Source: Paenibacillus bovis
GTDB lineage: Bacteria; Bacillota; Bacilli; Paenibacillales; Paenibacillaceae
Length of the DNA: 55,000 bases
Reading direction: 5' to 3'
NCBI RefSeq assembly: GCF_001421015.2
Contig: NZ_CP013023.1
Coordinates: forward strand, 677,501 to 732,500
Shown piece after piece: positions 27,280 to 34,771 of this stretch (positions are counted from its first letter, which is position 1; every line of letters begins with the position of its first letter). The position numbers and the translations under genes were made by a program. The notes below the pieces were generated by a model that was not told the DNA's origin, did not search any database, and saw nothing but the letters and a program-made list of their open reading frames with translations.

Positions 27280-28441
27280 AAAAGCTGCTCGTAAAACAGC
27301 GGTATTGACAGCAGGAGCTGTACTGAGCATCAGTCTGTTGGCAGCTTGCAACAACGGCAATAACGCGGCGGCTCCACAACAGCCCAAAGCGGCAGAGCAA
27401 GCCAAGGATAACAGCCCGGTTGTTGCTGAATATGAAGGTGGAACCATCACCGAAAACGAATTTAACAAAGAAGTCAGTATGCTAAAATTCCTGACTCCTC
27501 AATATGCACAAATGTTCGATATGGATCAATATAGAGAAGTACTGCTGGAACAGGAAGTTGCCTACGAGTCTTTGGCACAAAAAGCCAGCGAGGCTGCACA
27601 AAAAGCAGGAGCAACCCAGGCGGAAGAGCAGCTGACTCAGCTGAAATCCAGCGTTGACCCGGAACAGCTGACCCAGATGCTGAAAACGTCCAAGCTGACA
27701 GAGCAGGATATCAAGGACTATATGACACGCGTTCTGACTGCTTCCGAAGTAATGAAAGAGAAAGTAACCGACGACAAAGTCGAAGCTTACTTTAACGAGC
27801 ACAAAAAAGACTACACAACGGCTACAGTACGTCACGTGCTGATCGGCCTGCAAAGTGCAGATGGCAAAACAACCCGTACCGATGCCCAAGCACTGAAACT
27901 GGCTAAAGAAGTCAAAGCCAAGCTGGACAAAGGTGCTGACTTTGCAACCATCGCCAAGAAGTACACAGACGATACCGGCTCCAAAGAACAGGGTGGCCAG
28001 TACAAAGATCAAAAAGTCGGCAACTGGGTAGAAGGCTTCAAAAATGCAGTGCTGAAGCAAAAAATCGGCGTTGTTGGCCCACCGGTTAAAACCGATTATG
28101 GCTACCATGTCATCAAGGTAGAATCCCGTACAGAAAAAGAATTCAAAGACCTGACTGCCGAAGAAAAGGATACCATCAAGTCTCAACTGGCTTCCCAGAA
28201 CTTCAGCAACTATATGGCCAATGATGTTCCAAAAATGATCAAGAGCAAAAACCTGCCTAAAGCACCGGCACCTGCCGCTACTGAAGGAGCAGGCGATGCT
28301 ACAGGCGGCGCTACTACACCGGGAACTACACAAAGCCCGGGAACTGCCGGCGATGCTTCGACAGGCAAGAGCACGACTGAAAGTGGTGCAAAATCGACGG
28401 AGACGGCACCAGCAGAAAGTACAACCGAAAGCAGCAAGTAA
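27266..28441 (+). CDS. PrsA-like lipoprotein foldase (parvulin-type peptidyl-prolyl isomerase)
   Basis: An extracytoplasmic folding factor anchored by lipid. The signal peptide ends in lipobox LAAC with the modified Cys at 28. A SurA-like helical region follows, with a PpiC/parvulin domain at about residues 187-287 (VRHVLIGL ... GYHVIKVE). The C-terminal 50 or so residues are an Ala/Thr/Gly/Ser tail (about 334-391). The length is 391 residues. ATG 27266 overlaps the end of mfd by 14 nt and follows GGGGGAA, so translation is probably coupled. A second foldase gene lies at 44926. In relatives spoVT comes next, but not here. Confidence 0.92.
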   Translation: MWPIKKAARKTAVLTAGAVLSISLLAACNNGNNAAAPQQPKAAEQAKDNSPVVAEYEGGTITENEFNKEVSMLKFLTPQYAQMFDMDQYREVLLEQEVAYESLAQKASEAAQKAGATQAEEQLTQLKSSVDPEQLTQMLKTSKLTEQDIKDYMTRVLTASEVMKEKVTDDKVEAYFNEHKKDYTTATVRHVLIGLQSADGKTTRTDAQALKLAKEVKAKLDKGADFATIAKKYTDDTGSKEQGGQYKDQKVGNWVEGFKNAVLKQKIGVVGPPVKTDYGYHVIKVESRTEKEFKDLTAEEKDTIKSQLASQNFSNYMANDVPKMIKSKNLPKAPAPAATEGAGDATGGATTPGTTQSPGTAGDASTGKSTTESGAKSTETAPAESTTESSK

Positions 28442-28486
28442 TCGGCCACGGAAAAGCAGCAGTGCTTTTCCATACACGGTTATACG

Positions 28487-28514
28487 AAATAGCGCGGAGA
28501 CCCGCGCTATTTTT
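28487..28514 (+). terminator. Terminator after the prsA-like gene
   Basis: ATAGCGCGG / CCGCGCTAT with loop AGAC then TTTTTG. A smaller hairpin (GGAAAAGC / GCTTTTCC, about 28450-28472) precedes it. Confidence 0.9.
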
Positions 28515-28584
28515 GCGTGATACGGCAGAATTCTGTTATTCTTACTCGGAGATAAGTGGAAGATCAGGAAAGGAGATCCTCGTT

Positions 28585-30225
28585 ATGAAAGAATCAGCGA
28601 CCCCATCATCACGCATGCTGAAGGGAGCCTTTATACTCATCGCAGCAGCGGTACTGTCCAAGCTGATCGGGACCATACAGAAAATTCCTCTTCAGAATAT
28701 GGGAGGCGATGGGGTATTTGGCATTTACAATGCCGTCTATCCGTTTTATACGCTGGTTCTTCTGGTAGCGACAGCCGGATTTCCGGCAGCGGTCTCCAAG
28801 TTTGTCGCCGAAGAAATGGCTGCTGGCAATCCAGCTGGCGCCCGCCGGGTAATGCGCTTGTCTTCCCTGCTGCTGATGGTGCTGGGAATCGGCTGTGGAG
28901 TGTGTATGTATGTATCCGCTCCACTACTGGCCAGCTGGATCGACAATAAGCATACCGAGCTGGCTATCCGCAGTGCGGCTCTTGCGCTGCCGCTGGTACC
29001 GATTATGGCAGGGCTGAGAGGGTACTTTCAGGGCCTGCATGATATGGTTCCTACGGCAGTCTCCCAGGTGACAGAACAGACGATACGGGTAACAGCGATG
29101 GTAATGTTGCTCGTTATTTTGAATCAAGCCGGTACATCCGATGACTGGATTGCTGCCGGTGCTACATTTGGCTCTGCTGCCGGTGGAGCTGCTGGTCTGA
29201 TTGTAATGTTGATTTACTGGTGGCTGCATCGGCGGTGTGCCGGCAGTATGACTGCCGAGAGAGTCGTGCTGCCTGCAGGCGAACGAGAGCCGGTCTGGCC
29301 GCTGTTTAAGGCATTGCTGCTCTACGCACTGCCAGTTTGCCTTGGTTCGCTGTCTGCGCCGCTGATTAGTCTGGTGGATACCTTTACTGTTCCGCGTCTG
29401 CTCAAAGGAACAGGCTGGAGCGAAGCCGAGGCGATGATCCAGTTTGGGATCTATAATCGCGGTATTCCACTGGTGCAGCTGCTGGCGATGCTGGCGACGT
29501 CCATGTCGGTTCTCTTTATCCCGGCGCTGGCAGAAGCAAGGGTGCGGCAGAGAATGGATCTGATCCGCAGCCAGACGCAGCAAACGGTCAATTGGTTCTG
29601 GCTGTTGGGGCTGGCTTCCTCTGTAGGCATAGCTTTGCTCGCGGTACCAGTCGATATTATGCTGTATCAGGATGATGCAGGCAGCGCGGCTATCCGCTGG
29701 CTCGCTTTTACCGGTATAGGAGCCACATTGTCGATTGTTACAGCAGCGATGCTGCAGGGAATGGGCTCGGTGCGGGCACCGGCTGTCCATTTGCTGCTGT
29801 CTACGGTGGTCAAAGCACTGCTGAATATCCTGCTGGTTCCGCTGTATGGTATTAATGGTGCTGCTATTGCAGGCATTGTTGCTTACAGTCTAGGGGCTGT
29901 GCTAAACATCCTGCTGCTGGTTCGCCTGACCCGTTTCTCAATGTCCTGGCGCGATCTGCTCTGGAAGCCGCTGCTTGTTACGACGGTCATGGGTGTATGT
30001 GTGATTGGATGGATGTGGGCAGCAGGAATGGTGATGGACATGATGCATATTCATACGCGAATAGAAGCACTGGTAGTGACGCTGGGTGGAGTAGTCATTG
30101 GCGGATTGGTATTTCTGATCGGGCTATTCCGTACACAGCTAATGACCGAGGAACAGGCATTGGCACTGCCCAAGATTGGCGGCAAGCTGGTGAAGCTGCT
30201 CAGAACGATGCGAATTACAGGCTAG
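28585..30225 (+). CDS. yabM: Polysaccharide/lipid flippase family protein (YabM, MOP superfamily)
   Basis: A polytopic membrane protein of the MOP exporter superfamily, close to the SpoVB/YtgP/MurJ-like group that moves lipid-linked cell-wall precursors. It has 546 residues and about 14 hydrophobic segments. The N-terminal signature LKGAFILIAAAVLSKLIGTI and NMGGDGVFGIYNAVYPFY is typical. ATG 28585 follows AAAGGAGAT; the longer frame from 28462 runs through the preceding terminator. In B. subtilis yabM lies in the same slot before yabN. The substrate is not settled from sequence. Confidence 0.9.
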   Translation: MKESATPSSRMLKGAFILIAAAVLSKLIGTIQKIPLQNMGGDGVFGIYNAVYPFYTLVLLVATAGFPAAVSKFVAEEMAAGNPAGARRVMRLSSLLLMVLGIGCGVCMYVSAPLLASWIDNKHTELAIRSAALALPLVPIMAGLRGYFQGLHDMVPTAVSQVTEQTIRVTAMVMLLVILNQAGTSDDWIAAGATFGSAAGGAAGLIVMLIYWWLHRRCAGSMTAERVVLPAGEREPVWPLFKALLLYALPVCLGSLSAPLISLVDTFTVPRLLKGTGWSEAEAMIQFGIYNRGIPLVQLLAMLATSMSVLFIPALAEARVRQRMDLIRSQTQQTVNWFWLLGLASSVGIALLAVPVDIMLYQDDAGSAAIRWLAFTGIGATLSIVTAAMLQGMGSVRAPAVHLLLSTVVKALLNILLVPLYGINGAAIAGIVAYSLGAVLNILLLVRLTRFSMSWRDLLWKPLLVTTVMGVCVIGWMWAAGMVMDMMHIHTRIEALVVTLGGVVIGGLVFLIGLFRTQLMTEEQALALPKIGGKLVKLLRTMRITG

Positions 30226-30273
30226 ACGATTATAGATAGGTGCTAAATACAGATCAGGACAGGAGGAAAGCCA

Positions 30274-31758
30274 ATGAGTGGAATATTAACAATTGTAGGG
30301 CTTGGATCAGGAGATGCGGATCAGCTGACTGTCGGTATTTTCCGCAGACTTCAGCAGGCGAGTCGTCTGTATGTACGAACCAAGGATCATCCTGCGCTGG
30401 ATTCGGTAACTGCTGAATTTATAACTTTTGATGATGTATATGAGACGAAAGAATCTTTTCCGGAAGTGTATGCAGAGATTGCTGATCGGCTGCTGAATAT
30501 TGCTGCAGAGGCGCAGGATAGCGAAGAGATCATCTACGCCGTACCGGGACATCCCATGGTTGCCGAGCGTACCGTCCAGATTTTGCGCGAACAGGGAGAA
30601 GCCAGAGGTATTACTGTTCAGGTGCTGGGCGGAGAAAGCTTCTTGGATGAGACGTTTACCCGTCTTGGATTTGATCCGATCGAAGGGTTCCAGCTATTGG
30701 ATGCTGCCCAGCTCAATGCCCAGCTGCTTCAGCCGCAGATGCATACGGTAATTGGACAGGTATATGATACTTTTACCGCATCCGATGTGAAGCTGAGCCT
30801 GATGGAGCTGTATCCGGATGATTACCAAGTTCAGGTATGCCATTATCTCGGTGTAAAGGGCAAAGAAGTCATTACTTCTGTACCTGTATACGAGCTGGAT
30901 CATGTTCAGGATTATGGCAATCTGTCTCTTATCTATGTGCCGCGTACCGATGATGAAATGATCCGTAATCGTACTTTTGCCCGTCTGCATGAGATCGTGG
31001 AGACGCTGCGCAGTCCTGGCGGCTGTCCATGGGATCGTGAGCAGACGCATCAATCTTTGCGCCAGAACTTTATCGAAGAGACTTATGAAGTGCTGGAGAC
31101 GATTGACGACGACGATCCGGAGCATATGCAGGAGGAGCTGGGCGATGTGCTGCTGCAAATTATGCTGCATGCCCAGATCGAGGAAGAAACCGGTACATTT
31201 AACGTATATGACGTTATTGAAGGATTAAACCGCAAGCTGATCTTCCGTCATCCGCATGTATTTGGTGATAAGCATGCCGGTGATGCCCAGGCGGCTCTGC
31301 AGAACTGGGATGCCATGAAAGCCGAGGAAAAGCGTCTCAAGGGGATAGACACGGCGTCTGTCTCTGTACTGGACGGCGTACCCAGTGATCTGCCTGCACT
31401 GCTCAGTGCTTACAAAATCCAGAAAAAAGCAGCCAAGGTGGGCTTTAACTGGGAAGATGTCGAAGGGGCACTGGGCAAACTGGACGAAGAGCTGGCCGAG
31501 CTCAAGGAAGCGATTCGCGAAGGTCATGATCCTCTGGATCAGCAGCTGGAACTGGGAGATCTGCTTTTCTGCGCGGTCAATATTGCCCGCTTTATCAAGA
31601 CGGATCCCGAACAGGCGCTCGCACTGGTCAACCGCAAGTTCAAGCAGCGTTTCCAGTATATCGAGCAGTCGCTTCAGGCTCAGGGTACCGCTATCGACCA
31701 GGCGAGCCTGGAAGAGATGGATCGGCTCTGGGACGAGGCAAAAGGCAAAAATCTGTGA
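30274..31758 (+). CDS. yabN: Tetrapyrrole methylase / MazG fusion protein (YabN)
   Basis: A two-domain protein. Residues 1 to about 225 have the tetrapyrrole (corrin/porphyrin) methylase fold (ILTIVGLGSGDADQLT, then VPGHPMVAERT). Residues about 240-490 have a MazG nucleotide pyrophosphohydrolase with GCPWDREQTHQSLRQNFIEE, the metal-binding EELGDVLLQ helix, and a second partial repeat (DEELAELKEAI, LELGDLLF). MazG domains remove non-canonical or excess NTPs; the methylase substrate is unknown. The length is 494 residues. ATG 30274 follows AGGAGGAAAG. Confidence 0.95.
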   Translation: MSGILTIVGLGSGDADQLTVGIFRRLQQASRLYVRTKDHPALDSVTAEFITFDDVYETKESFPEVYAEIADRLLNIAAEAQDSEEIIYAVPGHPMVAERTVQILREQGEARGITVQVLGGESFLDETFTRLGFDPIEGFQLLDAAQLNAQLLQPQMHTVIGQVYDTFTASDVKLSLMELYPDDYQVQVCHYLGVKGKEVITSVPVYELDHVQDYGNLSLIYVPRTDDEMIRNRTFARLHEIVETLRSPGGCPWDREQTHQSLRQNFIEETYEVLETIDDDDPEHMQEELGDVLLQIMLHAQIEEETGTFNVYDVIEGLNRKLIFRHPHVFGDKHAGDAQAALQNWDAMKAEEKRLKGIDTASVSVLDGVPSDLPALLSAYKIQKKAAKVGFNWEDVEGALGKLDEELAELKEAIREGHDPLDQQLELGDLLFCAVNIARFIKTDPEQALALVNRKFKQRFQYIEQSLQAQGTAIDQASLEEMDRLWDEAKGKNL

Positions 31759-31773
31759 ATATTACACAGGAAT

Positions 31774-31802
31774 TTGGGCTGAGAGCAAGAATGTACTATA
31801 CT
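31774..31802 (+). promoter_or_regulatory. HU gene promoter
   Basis: -35 TTGGGC (31774-31779), 17-base spacer, -10 TATACT (31797-31802), about 90 nt before the HU start. There is no terminator between yabN and this promoter. Confidence 0.55.
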
Positions 31803-31820
31803 AGAGAAGCAGCTATATGT

Positions 31821-31851
31821 TAACATGCTGTTCATGGGACAGAACATGTTA
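31821..31851 (+). promoter_or_regulatory. Inverted repeat in the HU leader
   Basis: TAACATG ... CATGTTA with inner CTGT / ACAG pairing, about 12 nt after the predicted transcription start. It may be an operator or a 5'-end stabilising hairpin. Confidence 0.45.
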
Positions 31852-31891
31852 TCCAGTTGAATTTTTTTGAAAATTTGGGAGGCTTTTAATA

Positions 31892-32164
31892 ATGAACAAA
31901 ACAGATCTGATTAACAACATTTCCAACAATAGCGGTTTGACTAAAAGAGACGTAGAAACTGTCTTGAACGGTTTTCTTGATGAAATCACAAGCGCACTGT
32001 CCAGCGGTGACAAAGTTCAGTTGATCGGCTTCGGAACTTTCGAAACTCGCAAACGTGCTGCACGTACCGGACGCAACCCACAAACGGGTGAAGAGCTGAA
32101 CATTCCTGAGTCCAACGTTCCTGCATTCAAAGCGGGTAACAAACTCAAAGAAGCGGTTAACTAA
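31892..32164 (+). CDS. HU family DNA-binding protein
   Basis: HU is the main small nucleoid protein of Firmicutes. The 90-residue product is standard: MNKTDLINNISNNSGLTKRD, the signature GFGTFETRKRAARTGRNPQT (about 46-65) and the C-terminal PAFKAGNKLKEAV. ATG 31892 follows TGGGAGG. It has its own promoter and sits between yabN and rqcP; in B. subtilis hbs lies elsewhere, so this placement is a Paenibacillaceae-type arrangement. Confidence 0.97.
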   Translation: MNKTDLINNISNNSGLTKRDVETVLNGFLDEITSALSSGDKVQLIGFGTFETRKRAARTGRNPQTGEELNIPESNVPAFKAGNKLKEAVN

Positions 32165-32166
32165 AA

Positions 32167-32445
32167 ATGCGTCTGGACAAATTCCTGAAAGTATCAAGAC
32201 TGATCAAGCGCCGTACCGTGGCCAAAGATGTGTCTGAGCAGGGAAGAGTCCTGTTGAACGGGCGTGAAGCGAAGCCGAGCGCCACGGTAAAAGTAGGCGA
32301 CGAGATCACTGTCCAGTTTGGACAGAAGCTGGTGACCGTCCGCGTCGAAAGACTTGCTGATACAACACGCAAAGAAGAAGCGGCAACCATGTACACTCTA
32401 ACCAAAGAGGAACCGGTAGCCAAATCGGAAGATTTTCCGTTTTAA
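32167..32445 (+). CDS. rqcP: Ribosome quality control protein RqcP (S4 domain)
   Basis: RqcP (YabO) is a small Hsp15-like S4 protein that works with RqcH to extend alanine tails on nascent chains stalled on 50S subunits. The S4 RNA-binding domain is clear: MRLDKFLKVSRLIKRRTVAK then VLLNGREAKPSATVKVGDEI. It has 92 residues and starts 2 nt after the HU stop. In spore formers this gene is usually followed by yabP and yabQ; here a terminator follows. Confidence 0.95.
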   Translation: MRLDKFLKVSRLIKRRTVAKDVSEQGRVLLNGREAKPSATVKVGDEITVQFGQKLVTVRVERLADTTRKEEAATMYTLTKEEPVAKSEDFPF

Positions 32446-32448
32446 TAG

Positions 32449-32493
32449 AAAAGGCTGTTTTGTGGTCGTTTGGACACAAAACAGCCTTTTTGT
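32449..32493 (+). terminator. Terminator after rqcP
   Basis: AAAAGGCTGTTTTGTG / CACAAAACAGCCTTTT with a 10-nt loop and T run. Confidence 0.92.
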
Positions 32494-32530
32494 CATTTTA
32501 TTTGGTTACAAAGTGTTACATTTGATTATT

Positions 32531-32560
32531 TTGTGGTAATGTAAAGTTAGACGGTATAGT
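32531..32560 (+). promoter_or_regulatory. Possible divIC promoter
   Basis: -35 TTGTGG (32531-32536), 18-base spacer, -10 TATAGT (32555-32560), 49 nt before divIC. It is a weak match, but the preceding terminator requires a promoter in this gap. Confidence 0.4.
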
Positions 32561-32608
32561 TATGTCAATCAATTATAAAATGGACAGACTGAGCAAGGAG
32601 GAGACCTG

Positions 32609-32971
32609 ATGATTCCAAAACCGGTGCCGATACGAGGCGGCAGCCAGCAACATAAAAAACAGACAGCTCCATCATCAAACCCTGGAGCGCGCAGAAGGCT
32701 GCGGATTTGGATGGTAGTCATGGTATTGTTCCTTGGTTGGGCAATCTATACATTTGTGGTCCAATCCATTCATTTATCCGAGAAAAAGGCAGAGCTTGCC
32801 CAGCAGGAAGCCAAGAAAGTTCAGGCCGAAGCTGCGCTTGCCCAATCCCAAAATGAGGTCAAACGTCTGGAAGACCCTGAATATATCGGACAGGTAGCAC
32901 GCAAGCAGTACGGCATGTATTTGCCGGGTGAAAAGCCAATCTGGGCTACCGATCCCGAAGAAAAAAATTGA
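32609..32971 (+). CDS. divIC: Cell division protein DivIC (FtsB-like septum initiator)
   Basis: A bitopic divisome protein that pairs with FtsL and DivIB at the septum. The N-terminal basic cytoplasmic tail (1-32) precedes one membrane span (about 33-51), a coiled coil (about 55-88), and the conserved C-terminal DPEYIGQVARKQYGMYLPGE. The 120-residue length is typical. ATG 32609 follows AAGGAGGAGACC. The upstream neighbours yabP and yabQ of spore-forming relatives are absent. Confidence 0.93.
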   Translation: MIPKPVPIRGGSQQHKKQTAPSSNPGARRRLRIWMVVMVLFLGWAIYTFVVQSIHLSEKKAELAQQEAKKVQAEAALAQSQNEVKRLEDPEYIGQVARKQYGMYLPGEKPIWATDPEEKN

Positions 32972-33012
32972 ATAATGCTGTGAAATGGGTCGGAAGATAC
33001 GCTATTCCTCAG

Positions 33013-33041
33013 TTGACCTAATTTTCGGCTTCCGTTATAAT
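33013..33041 (+). promoter_or_regulatory. yabR promoter
   Basis: -35 TTGACC (33013-33018) and -10 TATAAT (33036-33041) with a 17-base spacer, 68 nt before the S1 gene. Confidence 0.78.
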
Positions 33042-33108
33042 TTAATCACCGCAGGTCGTAATCCTATAGGATTTTACTGTATATTTTAAGGGAGGATCAT
33101 TTTACTCT

Positions 33109-33612
33109 ATGGCAATTGAAGTGGGCACCAAGTTAGAAGGCAAAGTGACAGGAATAACGCACTTTGGAGCATTTGTAGATCTGTCGGGAGGTGTCACTGG
33201 TCTTGTTCACATCTCGGAAATTGCCGACAATTATGTAAAAGATGTTAACGACCACCTCAAACTGGGCGATGTCGTTACTGTCAAAGTCATCAATGTCGAC
33301 AAAGATGGTAAGATTGGTCTTTCGATTAAGCAGGCCGTAGACAAGCCGGCAGAAGCAGCATCAGCACCATCTTCTAGACCACCTCGTCCTGAATCACGCG
33401 GCGGTGGAAGAGATGGAGGAGATCGTCCAGGTGGCGGCGGTGGATTCAACCGTGGTGACCGTGGAGGACGTTCCTTTAACAAGCCTTCTGCTCCCAAAGC
33501 TACATTCGATGATAAAGTATCCCGTTTCCTCAAAGACAGCGAGGAGCGCATTTCATCATTGAAGAAAAATACGGAATCCAAGCGTGGAGGCCGTGGTGCC
33601 AAGCGGAGTTAA
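33109..33612 (+). CDS. yabR: S1 domain RNA-binding protein (YabR)
   Basis: A small S1/OB-fold RNA-binding protein. Residues 1-75 form one S1 domain (VGTKLEGKVTGITHFGAFVD, then GLVHISEIADNYVKD and GKIGLSIKQA). A Gly/Arg/Asp-rich disordered segment (about 85-125, with RGGGRDGGDRPGGGGGF) and a short helical basic end follow. The length is 167 residues. It probably binds RNA in translation or decay; the precise role is unknown. ATG 33109 has GGGAGGAT 12-13 bases upstream. Confidence 0.92.
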   Translation: MAIEVGTKLEGKVTGITHFGAFVDLSGGVTGLVHISEIADNYVKDVNDHLKLGDVVTVKVINVDKDGKIGLSIKQAVDKPAEAASAPSSRPPRPESRGGGRDGGDRPGGGGGFNRGDRGGRSFNKPSAPKATFDDKVSRFLKDSEERISSLKKNTESKRGGRGAKRS

Positions 33613-33642
33613 TCCCTACCTGGCATACAGTATATAAATAAC

Positions 33643-33676
33643 GACCGTAGATGCTCCGGCATCTACGGTTTTTTGC
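33643..33676 (+). terminator. Terminator after yabR
   Basis: CCGTAGATGC / GCATCTACGG with loop TCCG followed by TTTTTTG. Confidence 0.93.
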
Positions 33677-33809
33677 TGCTTATCCAGAGGTTCTGCCTGC
33701 TGTGCAGCTTCATCAGGGGATCTATCGGGATTCTGAATTTGTATAAAATGGTTATTTAATTGTGTTACACTGAGACCAGACCCAACTTGGAGGGGAAGGA
33801 GAGACTCGG

Positions 33810-34754
33810 TTGTCGATGTCTTATCATTCTGAATTGCCAGCAGGAACTACGGTTACAGGAAGAACGAGAGGGCAGCAGTATGTCATTCAGCGGACGCTGG
33901 GTAAAGGAACCAATGGAATTGTATACCTGGTAGATGGTCCGCAGGGTCAACCGTATGCTCTCAAGCTGGCGACGGAGAACCATGATCTGCAGCCGGAGAT
34001 CAAGCTCCTGGTCTCTTTACATAAGCACTGGAAACGAACAGGAAGAAATGATTCCAATCGCTACCTGTACGATGCTGATGATTATGAAGACGAAGGGAGA
34101 CAGATCCCTTTTTATGTTATGAAATATGTAAAAGGCCAGCCGCTGAGCGTCTATCTGCGTTCTCGTGGAAGCGATAAAATCGGTATGGCCGGTCTTGGAA
34201 TACTGGAGATCCTGTTGGAGCTGCATGAGTCCGGCTGGGTATTTGGCGATCTCAAAGCAGAGCATGTGATCATTACAGAAGAAGGTGAAGTGGAGCTGAT
34301 AGATTACGGCGGAGCGCGTCAGCAGGGCAAAAGTATTCACCAGTTTACCGAATGGTATGATCGTCATTACTGGAAAGCGGGTACGCGTACAGGTGATTTT
34401 GCTTATGATCTGTTTGCTTTTGCAGTAATCTGCATCAAGCTGTTCAATGAACCTGCTCTGCATAAAATGATAACTACCCGATTGCCACAGATGCGCAGTG
34501 AAGCAGATCTGGTTGTTCTTATTGATGAGACTCCCGGACTGGCTCTGTACAGCAGCTGGCTCAAAAAAGCGGTACGCGGAGAATTCAGAAATTCCAGGGA
34601 AGCATATAATAGCTGGAAAGCTATCAGCCGTTCCGGGCTGCCGTCCAGCCGCAGCAGCAGCGACATGATGACCCAAAAGCTCAAGCGGGCATTTATCTGG
34701 TCACTGATCGCGCTGGCAGTCGTACTGTATATTACCATTTATATCAAAGGTTAA
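33810..34754 (+). CDS. yabT: Ser/Thr protein kinase YabT-like, C-terminal membrane anchor
   Basis: A Hanks-type kinase related to B. subtilis YabT, which is DNA-activated and phosphorylates RecA and other DNA-linked proteins during spore development. The Gly loop GKGTNGIV is at residues 31-38, the ATP Lys52 is in YALK, the catalytic Asp147 is in FGDLK, and a DYG motif (Asp165) replaces DFG. The Mg-binding Asn of the catalytic loop is His152 (KAEH). The kinase region is compact, and a single membrane span ends the protein (about 292-311). TTG 33810 follows AAGGAG by nine bases. spoIIE and yabS, its neighbours in B. subtilis, are absent. Confidence 0.88.
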   Translation: MSMSYHSELPAGTTVTGRTRGQQYVIQRTLGKGTNGIVYLVDGPQGQPYALKLATENHDLQPEIKLLVSLHKHWKRTGRNDSNRYLYDADDYEDEGRQIPFYVMKYVKGQPLSVYLRSRGSDKIGMAGLGILEILLELHESGWVFGDLKAEHVIITEEGEVELIDYGGARQQGKSIHQFTEWYDRHYWKAGTRTGDFAYDLFAFAVICIKLFNEPALHKMITTRLPQMRSEADLVVLIDETPGLALYSSWLKKAVRGEFRNSREAYNSWKAISRSGLPSSRSSSDMMTQKLKRAFIWSLIALAVVLYITIYIKG

Positions 34755-34771
34755 GGTTAGGGGAGAAAGAT

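Noticed and set aside
28462..28584. N-terminal extension of yabM
   Set aside because: It runs through a strong terminator hairpin and has no ribosome site; ATG 28585 fits.
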